In this document: piece after piece, positions 1 through 7,765 of the stretch | Layout: each line of letters starts with the position of its first letter | How positions within the stretch are numbered: position 1 is the first letter of the stretch | NCBI RefSeq assembly: GCF_039537265.1 | Contig: NZ_BAABAE010000003.1 | Span: 744,001-808,000, forward strand | Direction of reading: 5' to 3' | DNA length: 64,000 nt | Source of the DNA: Terrimesophilobacter bigeumensis | GTDB taxonomy: Bacteria; Actinomycetota; Actinomycetes; Actinomycetales; Microbacteriaceae | The notes under the pieces: generated by a model | Seen by the model: the letters and a program-made list of their open reading frames with translations, nothing else | What the model was told of the DNA's origin: nothing | Databases searched by the model: none | Program-made: the position numbers and the translations under genes

Positions 1-550
1 CAGTGAGTTCGTCGAGCGATGCCGCGATCCCGTCGGCCAGCCGGGTGACGGCCGCGTGCGCCGGGCCCGCGAGAACCGGCGGCACGATGATGACGTTGAC
101 GACGAGCCCGATGACGGCACCGATGACCGTCTCGATGACACGTTCCCCCGCGTAATGCAGTGTCCCGCCGCCGAGCGCGACGACGAGCATGGCGCTGATC
201 GGGATCTGGTTCGCCGAGCCGGGGGTCAGACGCAGCACCCAGGCGAGCAGGAGTGAGACGACGATGACCCCCAGGACGACCCAGGTCGCATCCCCGAGCA
301 GCTCATGCGCCGTGTAGGCGAGCGTGACGCCGAGGACGACGCCGATGCTTCGCTCCAGGCCCTTCGCGAGCGACTGGTTGACGCTCGGCTGAACGACGAG
401 CAGCGCCGCGATGGTGGCGAAGATCGGCACGGGCTGTCCGAGGAGCAGATTGCAGGCGAGCCAGGAGGCGATCGCCGCGATCGAGGTCTTGACGACCTGC
501 AGCACGGGGCTCCTGGTCTTCGACTGGAGGGACAGGACGGGGCGCGCCAT
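1..550 (-). CDS. FUSC-family membrane exporter, N-terminal part (cut by window edge)
   Basis: Reading the minus strand from an ATG at 550 gives an open frame that runs off the left edge, so only about 183 N-terminal residues are visible. After a short basic head (MARPVLSLQSKTRSP) come at least four hydrophobic segments, including a stretch rich in Val/Leu/Ala near residue 40-53 (IFATIAALLVVQPS) and another near residue 90-105. The IFATIAALLVVQPSVNQSL element followed by a repeat of paired membrane helices is typical of FUSC / aromatic-acid-exporter proteins (YccS/AaeB-like fold), which sit in the inner membrane and are thought to export organic acids. No substrate can be inferred. The neighbour on the right, on the same strand, is a small membrane protein 26 bases away, so the two may be co-transcribed. 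The family call is from pattern recognition only. Confidence 0.72.
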   Translation of the reverse strand, partial: MARPVLSLQSKTRSPVLQVVKTSIAAIASWLACNLLLGQPVPIFATIAALLVVQPSVNQSLAKGLERSIGVVLGVTLAYTAHELLGDATWVVLGVIVVSLLLAWVLRLTPGSANQIPISAMLVVALGGGTLHYAGERVIETVIGAVIGLVVNVIIVPPVLAGPAHAAVTRLADGIAASLDELT

Positions 551-576
551 CCGTTCAGCGTAGCCGCGTGGGCGGC

Positions 577-957
577 TCACTCGGTCGGGAGCTGGAGCCC
601 TTCGAGGTCCTCGATCTCGACGGGCAGGTAACCGTCGTCCGGAACGTTGCTTTCCGCGGGCACGAACGGCACCGAGTCGTCGACCACGCTGTGACCTTCG
701 GACTCGCCGGGTGCGGCCGCGGCTGCGGGATCAGCGGCGCCGACCGCGACGCTCGCCAGAAGTGCCCCGGCGAGGACGAGGGATGCCGCAGCCGCACTGA
801 TCGAGGCGTTGGAGAGGTTGAGGGTGCCGGCGAACCGGAGGCGGCGAACCGCCACGGCGATGCCGACGAGGGCGACGACAGCGATGGCGAGGGTGATGAT
901 GAACGGTAGGTTGATCCCGGCCATGGGGGCAGGGACAATGCTCAACGCAGCAGACAT
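577..957 (-). CDS. small two-helix membrane protein of unknown function
   Basis: A 126-residue protein I do not recognise. It has a hydrophobic N-terminal segment (about residues 17-38, INLPFIITLAIAVVALVGIAV), a short basic loop (VRRLRFAG), a second hydrophobic, alanine-rich helix (about 52-75), and then an acidic, proline-containing tail of about 50 residues rich in Glu and Asp. The topology suggests two membrane passes or an anchored acidic domain. A purine-rich ribosome site (GAGAGGAA) precedes the ATG. It lies directly upstream of the FUSC-type exporter on the same strand and may form a two-gene unit with it. The acidic tail has no visible catalytic motif. An orphan structural or accessory role is possible, but none is claimed. 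Confidence 0.62.
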   Translation of the reverse strand: MSAALSIVPAPMAGINLPFIITLAIAVVALVGIAVAVRRLRFAGTLNLSNASISAAAASLVLAGALLASVAVGAADPAAAAAPGESEGHSVVDDSVPFVPAESNVPDDGYLPVEIEDLEGLQLPTE

Positions 958-1083
958 TGCCGGTTGTTCCTCTCGGGGTGAAGGAACGGCTTTCGGGTGA
1001 AAGTGTTACGTGCGACCGCATGCCGGATAACGGGGAGACACACGGGTGTACCCCAGCACGTTAGCAGCCGGCCTGAGCTTAGG

Positions 1084-2169
1084 TCAAGACGGACTTTCGA
1101 TGAGCTTCGCACCGAGAAACCGTGCGTAGGCGGTGCTCTCGCGTGCGAATCCCTTGTTCGCCGTCGCGTTGAGCGGCGAGAACGGTTGCGCCGCGACGAC
1201 GACCCCTCTGGCACGTTCGGTGCGTCGCCAGGTCCCCACGACGAGCCCGTCGTTCACGATCGTCGATTGGAACATGCCGTTGCCGCCGGGGACGATGCGC
1301 TCCGCGTGCTCCGCTGACAGCTGCGGCGTGCGGTCCTGATAGCCGAGCAGGTACTCGTCGAACCCGGGAAGAATCCGGATGCCGTCCCGCTTAGGCTCCG
1401 GGTCTGCTCCGGCTGCGAAGTACAGCGGTTCCCCGTCACGCTCGATCGACGACAGGCTGTCGCGCGCGACAGCGAGCCCGACCCGCGCATCCCCGAGCGT
1501 CGTCGACGACCACCAAGCGAAGTCCCGGATGCTCGCGGGTCCGTGGCTGCGGAAGTACCGTCCGACGAACTCGCCGAGCGCCTCCTCGCGCTCCAGCATC
1601 CTGCTGTTCCGGATCCACTCTTCGGCGAGCACGAAGGTCTGCTGTCTGCCCTCGGGCGGGCCGAAGCACAGGGTTCCGGTCTGCGAGAGGTACCACAGCA
1701 CGTGGTAGCCGCGTTGGCCGTCCGGCGACACCCCTGCGCCCGCGAAGACCTCGTACATGGCGTCGCGGGCGAGGATGCGTCCGCCCTCGAGCGCGGCGAT
1801 CGACGCGTCCCTCGCGCCCTCGAGCAGCCGCTCGTCGAGTCCGAGGGCGGCGCGTCGGGCGAGCGCCCCCTTCACGAGACGCTCCGAGGTGAGCGAGAGC
1901 ATCCAGCGCAGGTCCTCCGCCGCCACGAAGTGGAGTGTGCCGCGCATGGGCCAGGAGCGCACGATCGATCGGTCGAGGATCGCGGCGTCCACGTCCGCCA
2001 CCGTCGAACCGGGCAGGCGCAGGCCGATCGACCACGTGGCGCCGGCGAAGTCCTGCGCCTGCATCGCCGTCATCCAGCGAACGACGGATGCGGGGGTCGC
2101 CAGGTCGCTCGCGCTGATCCGCTGGGCGGCCAGGCGCATCCGGACGATGCGGCGGTCGGTGCTCCTCAC
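1084..2169 (-). CDS. winged-helix DNA-binding protein, AlkZ-like (HTH_42, PF06224)
   Basis: A 361-residue protein of the HTH_42 superfamily that includes the bacterial DNA glycosylases AlkZ and YcaQ. Visible family signatures are the N-terminal MQAQDF element (Q37-A38-Q39), matching the Q-x-Q catalytic motif known in AlkZ-type interstrand-crosslink glycosylases, the SWPMRGTLHFV segment and the W-x-LSQTGTL element. In the family these form tandem winged helices that clamp DNA. Most homologues carry this motif without biochemical proof, so glycosylase activity is inference. The GTG start at 2169 overlaps the TGA of the upstream GH15 gene by four bases (GTGA), so the two are translationally coupled. 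It lies at the 3' end of that pair, and 126 bases separate it from the next minus-strand gene. A role in repairing alkylated or crosslinked DNA is the best guess. Confidence 0.75.
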   Translation of the reverse strand: MRSTDRRIVRMRLAAQRISASDLATPASVVRWMTAMQAQDFAGATWSIGLRLPGSTVADVDAAILDRSIVRSWPMRGTLHFVAAEDLRWMLSLTSERLVKGALARRAALGLDERLLEGARDASIAALEGGRILARDAMYEVFAGAGVSPDGQRGYHVLWYLSQTGTLCFGPPEGRQQTFVLAEEWIRNSRMLEREEALGEFVGRYFRSHGPASIRDFAWWSSTTLGDARVGLAVARDSLSSIERDGEPLYFAAGADPEPKRDGIRILPGFDEYLLGYQDRTPQLSAEHAERIVPGGNGMFQSTIVNDGLVVGTWRRTERARGVVVAAQPFSPLNATANKGFARESTAYARFLGAKLIESPS

Positions 2170-3998
2170 GGCCGGCCCTCTCCGCCGGTGTCGACCTCGT
2201 GGGTCTCCGGTGCCGGCCGCGATTCGGCCAGCGCGATCGCCTCGGCGGCGCGCACGAGACCGAGGTGGGAGAGCGCCTGCGGGGTGTTGCCGACCTGGTG
2301 CCCGGAGGTCATGTCGTACTCCTCGGAGAGCAGGCCGACATCATTGCAGAGGGCGACGAGCCGGTCCATGAGCTCGACGGCATCCGGAAGTCTGCCGCTG
2401 CGCGCGTACTGCTCGACGAGCCAGAACGAGCAGGCGAGGAAGGGGTACTCGCCCGTCGGCAGTCCGTCGTCGGTGTGCTCGGTGCGGTAGCGCAGCAGAA
2501 GGCCGCTGCTCTCGAGGAGCTCATCCTCGATCGCGGCGACCGTCCCGAGCATGCGCGGGTCGTCGTAGGCGATGTAGCCGATCTGGGCGAGCTGGAGGAG
2601 GGTCGCATCCACGCCCGGGCTGCCGTAATACTGCGTGTAGGTGTTGCGCTCGCGGTCGAACGCGTTCTGCTCGATCTCGTCGCGGATCGTATCGCGCAGG
2701 GCCTCCCAGCGCTCGGCGGGGCCGTCGAGCCCGTAGTCGCGCACCGCGCGGATACCGCACTCGAGCGCCGCCCAGAGCATCGCCCGGGAATGCGTGAAGG
2801 CGCGCTGGGGCCCGCGCATCTCCCACATGCCGTGATCGAGCCGCTGCCAGTTCTCCTCGACGAAGCGCAGCATGACCCGCTGTAGCGGCCAGGAGAACTC
2901 GTCCTCCTCGACCCCCCGCGCGCGTGCCTTGGCGAGCGCGATCATGGTCTCCCCGAAGATGTCCCCCTGGTACTGCGTGAAGGCCGCGTTGCCCTTGCGG
3001 ACCGGCGAGGCGCCCCGATAGCCGGGGAGGCTGTCGATCGTCACCTCGGTGAGTTCGCGTTCGCCGCCCAGGCCGTACATGATCTGGATGTCCCCCGGAT
3101 CCCCGGCGATCGCGCGAAGGAGCCAGTTGCGCCAGGTGAGCGCCTCCCCGCTGAAGCCGCGGCTGAGCAGCACCTCGAGCGTGGCCGACGCGTCGCGGAG
3201 CCAGACGAAGCGGTAGTCCCAGTTGCGGACGCCACCCCATTGCTCCGGCAGGCTCGTCGTGGCGGCGGCGGCGATGCCGCCGGTGTCTTCGTGGGTGAGC
3301 GCCCTGAGCACGAGCAGGGAGCGCAGCACGAGGTCCTCGTACCTGCGCTCGCGCTGGTCGCAGGATGCCGCCCAGTCGGTCCACCACGCCGTCGTCGCCG
3401 TGATGCCGGCATCGATGTCCGGGCGCAGCGGGGCGACACGATGGGACGGGTACCAGGTGAGCGAGATGTCGACCGTCTCGCCCTCCGACACCGTGAAGTC
3501 GGAGACGTGGGCGTGATCGGCAGCGGTGAGCTTCGGTCCCCGCACGACCACCGCATCCGGGCCGGCGACCGCGATGATGCCGTGGCCGGCCTTCTCCTCG
3601 AACTGCCGCACCCAGGGCATCGCATCCGAGTAGCCGAACCGGATGCGCAGCTCCTGCTTCATCGCGACGTTCCCGCGGATGCCGCGCACGCGTCGGACGA
3701 CATCGGCCCGCCGGTCGCCGTGGGGCATGAGTTCCGTCACCTCGACCTCGCCCTCCGTCGTCACCCAGCGAGTCACGAGTATGAACGTCGAGCCGAGGTA
3801 GCTCCTGGTCGTTTCGAGCACCTCGCCGGCGGGGGCCAGCAGCCACCGGCCGTGATCCTCGGTGCCGAGGAGTGCTCCGAACGTGGAGGCGGAGTCGAAG
3901 CGGGGGAGGCAGAGCCAGTCGATGCTGCCGTCCCTGCCGACGAGCGCCGCCGTGTGGCAATCCCCGATGAGTGCGTAGTCTTCGATGTCCAGGGGCAT
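2166..3998 (-). CDS. GH15 family glycoside hydrolase (glucoamylase/trehalase type)
   Basis: A 610-residue cytosolic enzyme of glycoside hydrolase family 15. It begins MPLDIEDYALIGDCHTAALV, followed by GSIDWLCLPRFDSAS, the standard N-terminal beta-domain of the prokaryotic GH15 group. The (alpha/alpha)6 catalytic part contains WGGVRNWDYRFVWLRDAS, the YGLGGERELTE segment with the expected acid glutamate, and LLSEEYD...GNTPQALSHLGLV near the end with the expected base. Length is normal. Actinobacterial members of this group have been characterised as alpha,alpha-trehalases, so trehalose to glucose is a reasonable but unproven reaction. The reading frame could be extended far upstream, but that would run antisense through zwf; the ATG at 3998 matches the family start. 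The box CACAAT six bases before the ATG suggests a leaderless transcript. A G6P dehydrogenase gene diverges 60 bases away. Confidence 0.9.
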   Translation of the reverse strand: MPLDIEDYALIGDCHTAALVGRDGSIDWLCLPRFDSASTFGALLGTEDHGRWLLAPAGEVLETTRSYLGSTFILVTRWVTTEGEVEVTELMPHGDRRADVVRRVRGIRGNVAMKQELRIRFGYSDAMPWVRQFEEKAGHGIIAVAGPDAVVVRGPKLTAADHAHVSDFTVSEGETVDISLTWYPSHRVAPLRPDIDAGITATTAWWTDWAASCDQRERRYEDLVLRSLLVLRALTHEDTGGIAAAATTSLPEQWGGVRNWDYRFVWLRDASATLEVLLSRGFSGEALTWRNWLLRAIAGDPGDIQIMYGLGGERELTEVTIDSLPGYRGASPVRKGNAAFTQYQGDIFGETMIALAKARARGVEEDEFSWPLQRVMLRFVEENWQRLDHGMWEMRGPQRAFTHSRAMLWAALECGIRAVRDYGLDGPAERWEALRDTIRDEIEQNAFDRERNTYTQYYGSPGVDATLLQLAQIGYIAYDDPRMLGTVAAIEDELLESSGLLLRYRTEHTDDGLPTGEYPFLACSFWLVEQYARSGRLPDAVELMDRLVALCNDVGLLSEEYDMTSGHQVGNTPQALSHLGLVRAAEAIALAESRPAPETHEVDTGGEGRP

Positions 3999-4046
3999 CG
4001 TCCCATTGTGACATCCGATCATGACCGGGCTCAGGGCGCGCGGCGT

Positions 4047-4052
4047 TACCCT
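4047..4052 (+). promoter_or_regulatory. -10 box of zwf, leaderless arrangement
   Basis: TACCCT is followed by exactly six bases (TGGGTG) and then the ATG of zwf at 4059, with no Shine-Dalgarno sequence. This TANNNT-N6-ATG spacing is that of leaderless mRNAs, which are common in Actinobacteria. No convincing -35 is seen. Confidence 0.45.
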
Positions 4053-4058
4053 TGGGTG

Positions 4059-5438
4059 ATGGCACGCCAGATCGGAACCCTCGTCATCTTCGGAGCAGGA
4101 GGAGACCTCGCCCGTCGCCTGCTCCTCCCCGGCCTCGGGCAGCTCGTCGATCTGGGCCGAAATCCGGATTTCCGACTCATCGGGGTCGGCCAGAATGCGA
4201 TGTCGAACAGCGCCTGGCGCGCGCGCGTGGCGAAATCCTTCGAGGCGGGTGGTGCGACCGGAGCGAAGGCCCGTGCGCTCGCTGCCGAGACGGAGTACCT
4301 GAAGGCCGACGTCACGAATCCGGATGACCTCACCCGCATCCTTGCGGCCTGCACCGGCACACCCGCGCTCTACTTCGCCCTGCCGCCCCAGGTCACGATC
4401 GCGGCCTGTGCGGCGCTCGCGCACGTCGACCTGCCCGCGGGGACGGTGTTCGGGCTCGAGAAGCCGTTCGGCACCGACCTGAAGAGCGCCGTGGCGCTCA
4501 ACCGGCAGCTCGTCAAGCTCATCCCGGAGCAGCAGATCCACCGGGTCGATCACTTCCTCGGCAAGTCGACGGTGCTCAACCTGCTCGGCCTGCGGTTCGC
4601 GAACCGCATCCTCGAGCCGGTCTGGAACGCCGACAACATCGAGCGCGTCGACATCGTCTTCGATGAGAAGCTCGCCCTCGAGGGCAGGGCGGGCTACTAC
4701 GACCACGCGGGCGCCCTCATCGACATGATCCAGAGCCACCTGCTGCTCGTCATGGCACTCGTCGCGATGGAGCCGCCGTCGAGCATCGACGCCGAGGACC
4801 TGCGCGGGGCGATGGCCCAGGCGCTGCGCGCGACCAGCGTGCTTGGCGGGGACCCCGCCGGCTCGAGCAGGAGAGCCAGGTACACGGCGGGGGCCATCGG
4901 AGGACGGAAGCTGCCCTCCTACGTCAAGGAGCCGGGCGTCGATCCGAAGAACCGCACGGAGACCCTCACCGAGGTCGTGTTCGGCATCGAGAACTGGCGC
5001 TGGGCCGGCGTGCCCTTCACGCTGAGGTCGGGCAAAGCGCTCGAGCGGGCTCGCAAGGAGATCGTCGTGACCTTCAGGGAGGTGCCGCACCTGCCGGCCG
5101 GCTTCAGCGGCAAGCCGGGTCCCGCGGCGCTGCGGATCTCGCTGAGTCCGGACGACATCAGTCTCGACCTCAACATCAACGGCTCGGGCGACCCCTTCAC
5201 GATCGACCGCGTCGTCCTGAGCACCGAGTTCGGCGCCGGCGAGCTCGGCCCATACGGCGAGGTGCTCTCCGGCCTGCTCAGCAACGACCCGACCCTCTCG
5301 GTGCGGGCGGATGAGATCGAGGAGTGCTGGCGCATCGTCGAGCCGGTGCTCGCGGCGTGGAAGAAGGATGCCGTGAAGCTGGAGAGCTATCCGGCCGGTT
5401 CTGCCGGGCCTGCTGCATGGCGCCGCAGTCGTCTCTAG
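4059..5438 (+). CDS. zwf: glucose-6-phosphate dehydrogenase-type enzyme (Zwf paralogue)
   Basis: A 459-residue NAD(P)-dependent G6P dehydrogenase homologue, which would oxidise glucose 6-phosphate to 6-phosphogluconolactone in the pentose phosphate pathway. The Rossmann motif is present but variant (GAGGDLARRLLLPGL, where classical Zwf has GASGDL). The substrate/catalytic element reads RVDHFLGKST, keeping the catalytic His-Asp environment and the lysine while replacing the usual Tyr of DHYLGK by Phe. It ends with a normal W-x-x-x-EPVL segment. It is shorter than typical Zwf of about 490-515 residues, and no opcA, tal, tkt or pgl lies beside it, so it is probably a second paralogue rather than the main pentose-pathway copy. 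It diverges from a GH15 glycosidase, consistent with use of released glucose after phosphorylation. Its 3' end overlaps the convergent LigD-polymerase gene by four bases. Confidence 0.82.
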   Translation: MARQIGTLVIFGAGGDLARRLLLPGLGQLVDLGRNPDFRLIGVGQNAMSNSAWRARVAKSFEAGGATGAKARALAAETEYLKADVTNPDDLTRILAACTGTPALYFALPPQVTIAACAALAHVDLPAGTVFGLEKPFGTDLKSAVALNRQLVKLIPEQQIHRVDHFLGKSTVLNLLGLRFANRILEPVWNADNIERVDIVFDEKLALEGRAGYYDHAGALIDMIQSHLLLVMALVAMEPPSSIDAEDLRGAMAQALRATSVLGGDPAGSSRRARYTAGAIGGRKLPSYVKEPGVDPKNRTETLTEVVFGIENWRWAGVPFTLRSGKALERARKEIVVTFREVPHLPAGFSGKPGPAALRISLSPDDISLDLNINGSGDPFTIDRVVLSTEFGAGELGPYGEVLSGLLSNDPTLSVRADEIEECWRIVEPVLAAWKKDAVKLESYPAGSAGPAAWRRSRL

Positions 5439-6370
5439 GCTCTGCCACCCAGGAACGAGCCCAGCAGGTCCCCATCGCGCTCGACCCGCTCGAGCACCTC
5501 GCGGTGGTCGAGCTGCGCGAGGTCTGGGCCGTCGACACCGGAGGAGTCGAGCTCGTCCCAGGTGCGCGGCGCGGCGACGGTCGGGCGCAGCCGCCCGCGC
5601 AGCGAATAGGGTGCGACGGTGGTCCTCGACGCGAGGTTCTGGTTCCAGTCGACGAACACTCTGCCGCGACGCTTCTCCCTGACGAGGGTCGCGACGATGA
5701 GGTCGGGATGATCGGCCTCGAGTGAGTCCGCGAGTTCCTTCGCGACCTCCGTCAGGCGCTCGGAGCTGCGCTTCCCGTCGGCCGCTGCGTAGAGGTGGAT
5801 GCCCTTGCTCCCGCTCGTGACCGGATGCGCGTCGAACCCGAGCGCGGAGAGTCGATCGCGCGCGATCCGGGCGACCTGGACGCACTCGGCGAGGCCGACG
5901 CCTTCCCCGGGGTCGAGGTCGAGCACGAGACGGTCCGGGTTGCGCTGCGCGCCTCGCGGGCCGAACCGCCACTGGGGGACGTGGAACTCGAGCGTTCCGC
6001 GCTGCACGAACCAGAGCAGCGTCGCCGTGTCATCGATGAGCGGGTAGTCGTTCGAATGGTCGGCGTGCTGGATGGTTCTTCGGCGAATCCAGGACGGCGC
6101 GTCGCGGTCGAGGTTCTTGTGGAAGAACACCTCGCCGGGGGCATCCGCGGTTCCGACCCCGTTGACCCACTGCTTGCGCGTGGCCGGGCGTCCGGCGAGG
6201 TAGGGCAGGATCACCGGCGCGATCGCCCGGTAGTACTCGATGACCTCGCCCTTCGACATCCCGGTCTCCGGGTACATGACCTTGTCGAGGCTCGTCAACG
6301 AGATCCGGTGACCGTCGACGGTGATCGCCGAGCCCCTCTTGTCTGCGGGCGACGCGGGAGTGGCTGCCAT
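5435..6370 (-). CDS. stand-alone LigD-type DNA polymerase/primase domain protein
   Basis: A 311-residue archaeo-eukaryotic-primase-type polymerase, the PolDom of the NHEJ ligase LigD, without ligase or phosphoesterase domains. Seen motifs: KVMYPETGMSKGEVIEYY near the N terminus, LDLDPG (metal-binding Asp151 and Asp153 from the chosen start), TSGSKGIHLY (nucleotide-binding SxSKGxH), and a later VFVDWNQN providing the third acidic residue. Such enzymes add ribo- or deoxynucleotides at double-strand breaks or gaps; mycobacteria carry comparable free-standing PolD proteins. I chose ATG 6370 because GATGGAGTC gives a GGAG ribosome site just upstream; an earlier ATG at 6430 lacks one. No ku or ligase gene occurs in the window. 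The end converges with zwf (4-base overlap), so read-through antisense RNA is likely. Confidence 0.87.
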   Translation of the reverse strand: MAATPASPADKRGSAITVDGHRISLTSLDKVMYPETGMSKGEVIEYYRAIAPVILPYLAGRPATRKQWVNGVGTADAPGEVFFHKNLDRDAPSWIRRRTIQHADHSNDYPLIDDTATLLWFVQRGTLEFHVPQWRFGPRGAQRNPDRLVLDLDPGEGVGLAECVQVARIARDRLSALGFDAHPVTSGSKGIHLYAAADGKRSSERLTEVAKELADSLEADHPDLIVATLVREKRRGRVFVDWNQNLASRTTVAPYSLRGRLRPTVAAPRTWDELDSSGVDGPDLAQLDHREVLERVERDGDLLGSFLGGRA

Positions 6371-6468
6371 GACTCCATCATCGAGAATCACCTGACCGTT
6401 TGCTGGACATCGCTTCCCGGCCCGCAGCACCGACCTAGGTTGATGGTGACATCGGGAAGGAAAAACTC

Positions 6469-6885
6469 ATGGCCGAGAACCCAGTGATGCCCACGGAAGT
6501 CTCAGCGCGCATCGGCGCATTCGACCGGTTCGCGGAGGCCGCATCCCGCGTCGCCAGCCGTGCCTGGTTCTTCTGCTTCTGCGTGCTCCTCGTCGTACTG
6601 TGGGCGCCGTCGATCGTGCTGCTGCGGGACATCGACACGTGGCAACTCATCATCAACACGCTGACCACGATCATCACGTTCCTCATGGTCGCCCTCCTGC
6701 AGAACAGCCAGACTCGAGCGGACCAGGCCGTTCAGCACAAGCTCAACGCGATCGCCGACATGCTCTCCGACCTCGCCCGCGAAGACGGTCTCGAGGACGA
6801 CGCGCGGGAGCTGCGCCGGGCCGTCGGTCTCGAAGAACACGAGAGCACGACCCACAACGCCGACACGAGTTCAGAGGGGCGCTAG
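6469..6885 (+). CDS. low-affinity iron permease family membrane protein (PF04120)
   Basis: A 138-residue membrane protein with the family pattern FDRFAEAASRVASRAWFF, then two membrane helices (about residues 33-52 and 61-80) joined by a short loop containing DTWQLIINTLTTIITF, and the diagnostic TFLMVALLQNSQTRADQAVQHKLN. A charged cytosolic tail follows (LNAIADMLSDLAREDG). Homologues are called low-affinity iron permeases after fungal Fet4, but the bacterial short form covers only part of that protein and its transport role is unproven. The start is supported by a strong AAGGA ribosome site. It converges with, and overlaps by four bases, the siderophore-interacting protein gene, so an iron-related pairing is suggested by context. 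Confidence 0.8.
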   Translation: MAENPVMPTEVSARIGAFDRFAEAASRVASRAWFFCFCVLLVVLWAPSIVLLRDIDTWQLIINTLTTIITFLMVALLQNSQTRADQAVQHKLNAIADMLSDLAREDGLEDDARELRRAVGLEEHESTTHNADTSSEGR

Positions 6886-7637
6886 TCCTCGGGATCGGAG
6901 GGGTCGATGGGCGCGTGGTGGTCGCGGCCGGCCTCCCCACGCTTCCAGTAGCCGTCGATCTTCACCTGGCCGGGCGGCAAACCGAGCTCGCGCCGCAGGT
7001 AGCGGCGGATCGGGATGAGCGTCGTCGCCTCGCCGGCGACCCACACGAAGGTGTCGTCCCCGATCGGGCCGAGCGCCCGGATGGCCCGCTCGAGCGCGCC
7101 CTCCGCCTTGCCGAGCCAGACGACCCTGGCCTTGTGCACGTGGTCGGGGTCGAGGTAGGCCGCATCCGACGGATTGTCCAGCTCGACGAAGCCGAAGATC
7201 TCGATCTCCTCCGGGAGCAGTTCGATCCAGCGGGCGACGGCGGGAAGGGCGGATTCGTCGGCGCCCAGGATGACGCGCCTCGCACCCGTCGGCGGCAGGT
7301 GGGAGCCGCGAGGCCCCGCGACGCTGAGCACGTCGCCCTCCGTGGCGGATGCCGCCCAGCTCGATGCCGGCCCGTCGCCGTGGAGGAAGAAATCGAGATC
7401 GAGCTCTGCGGGCCTGCCATCGGCTGCCGGGCGGAATGCGCGGGGCGTGTAGTCGCGGCGGACGCCCTCCGAGAACAGCAGCTTGACGTGGTCGGCCGCG
7501 CCGAGGCTCGTGAAACCGTCGAGCTGCTCGCCCTGCAGGGTGACCCTCAGGAGGCCGGGGGACAACTCCTTCGTCCTCGCGACGGCGAGGTCGCGGACGA
7601 CTACTTCGTGGCGCACAAGCTGGCCGCGCTCGATCAC
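6882..7637 (-). CDS. siderophore-interacting protein (FAD-dependent ferric-siderophore reductase)
   Basis: A 251-residue cytosolic flavoprotein of the SIP/ViuB family, which reduces ferric siderophores to release Fe(II). The N-terminal FAD-binding domain carries RRDYTPRAFRP, matching the family R-x-Y-[ST] flavin motif, followed by FFLHGDGPASSWAA and VLSVAGPRGS. The C-terminal NAD(P)H-side domain has ILGADESALPAVARWIE and FVWVAGEATTLIPIRRYLR, then the WKRGEAGRDH tail typical of the family. The GTG at 7637 was chosen because AGGAG lies seven bases upstream; a longer frame upstream shows no homology. No siderophore synthesis genes are nearby, so it may serve xenosiderophore uptake encoded elsewhere. 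I see no obvious DmdR/IdeR iron box upstream. Confidence 0.88.
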   Translation of the reverse strand: MIERGQLVRHEVVVRDLAVARTKELSPGLLRVTLQGEQLDGFTSLGAADHVKLLFSEGVRRDYTPRAFRPAADGRPAELDLDFFLHGDGPASSWAASATEGDVLSVAGPRGSHLPPTGARRVILGADESALPAVARWIELLPEEIEIFGFVELDNPSDAAYLDPDHVHKARVVWLGKAEGALERAIRALGPIGDDTFVWVAGEATTLIPIRRYLRRELGLPPGQVKIDGYWKRGEAGRDHHAPIDPSDPED

Positions 7638-7704
7638 TGTGGGACTCCTGGGGGTTTCCGGGCGGACCGTTCTCCGGCCGCACTCGACGACATTCAACGC
7701 TAGT

Positions 7705-7735
7705 GCACCCGGCGGGACCGTGCTCCCACGGGTGC
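7705..7735 (-). terminator. possible hairpin terminator after the App1-type gene
   Basis: GCACCCG at 7705-7711 and CGGGTGC at 7729-7735 form a perfect 7-bp stem with a 17-base loop, 31 bases after the stop of the App1-type gene on the minus strand. There is no U tract, so it could equally be a structure in the SIP upstream region. Confidence 0.3.
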
Positions 7736-7765
7736 GGTGCGAGGACGTGCCGGAGCGACGGCGGT

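Noticed and set aside
3999..5972. N-terminal extension of the GH15 gene by over 650 codons through zwf
   Set aside because: The extended part lies antisense to zwf and is low-complexity. The family N terminus starts exactly at ATG 3998.
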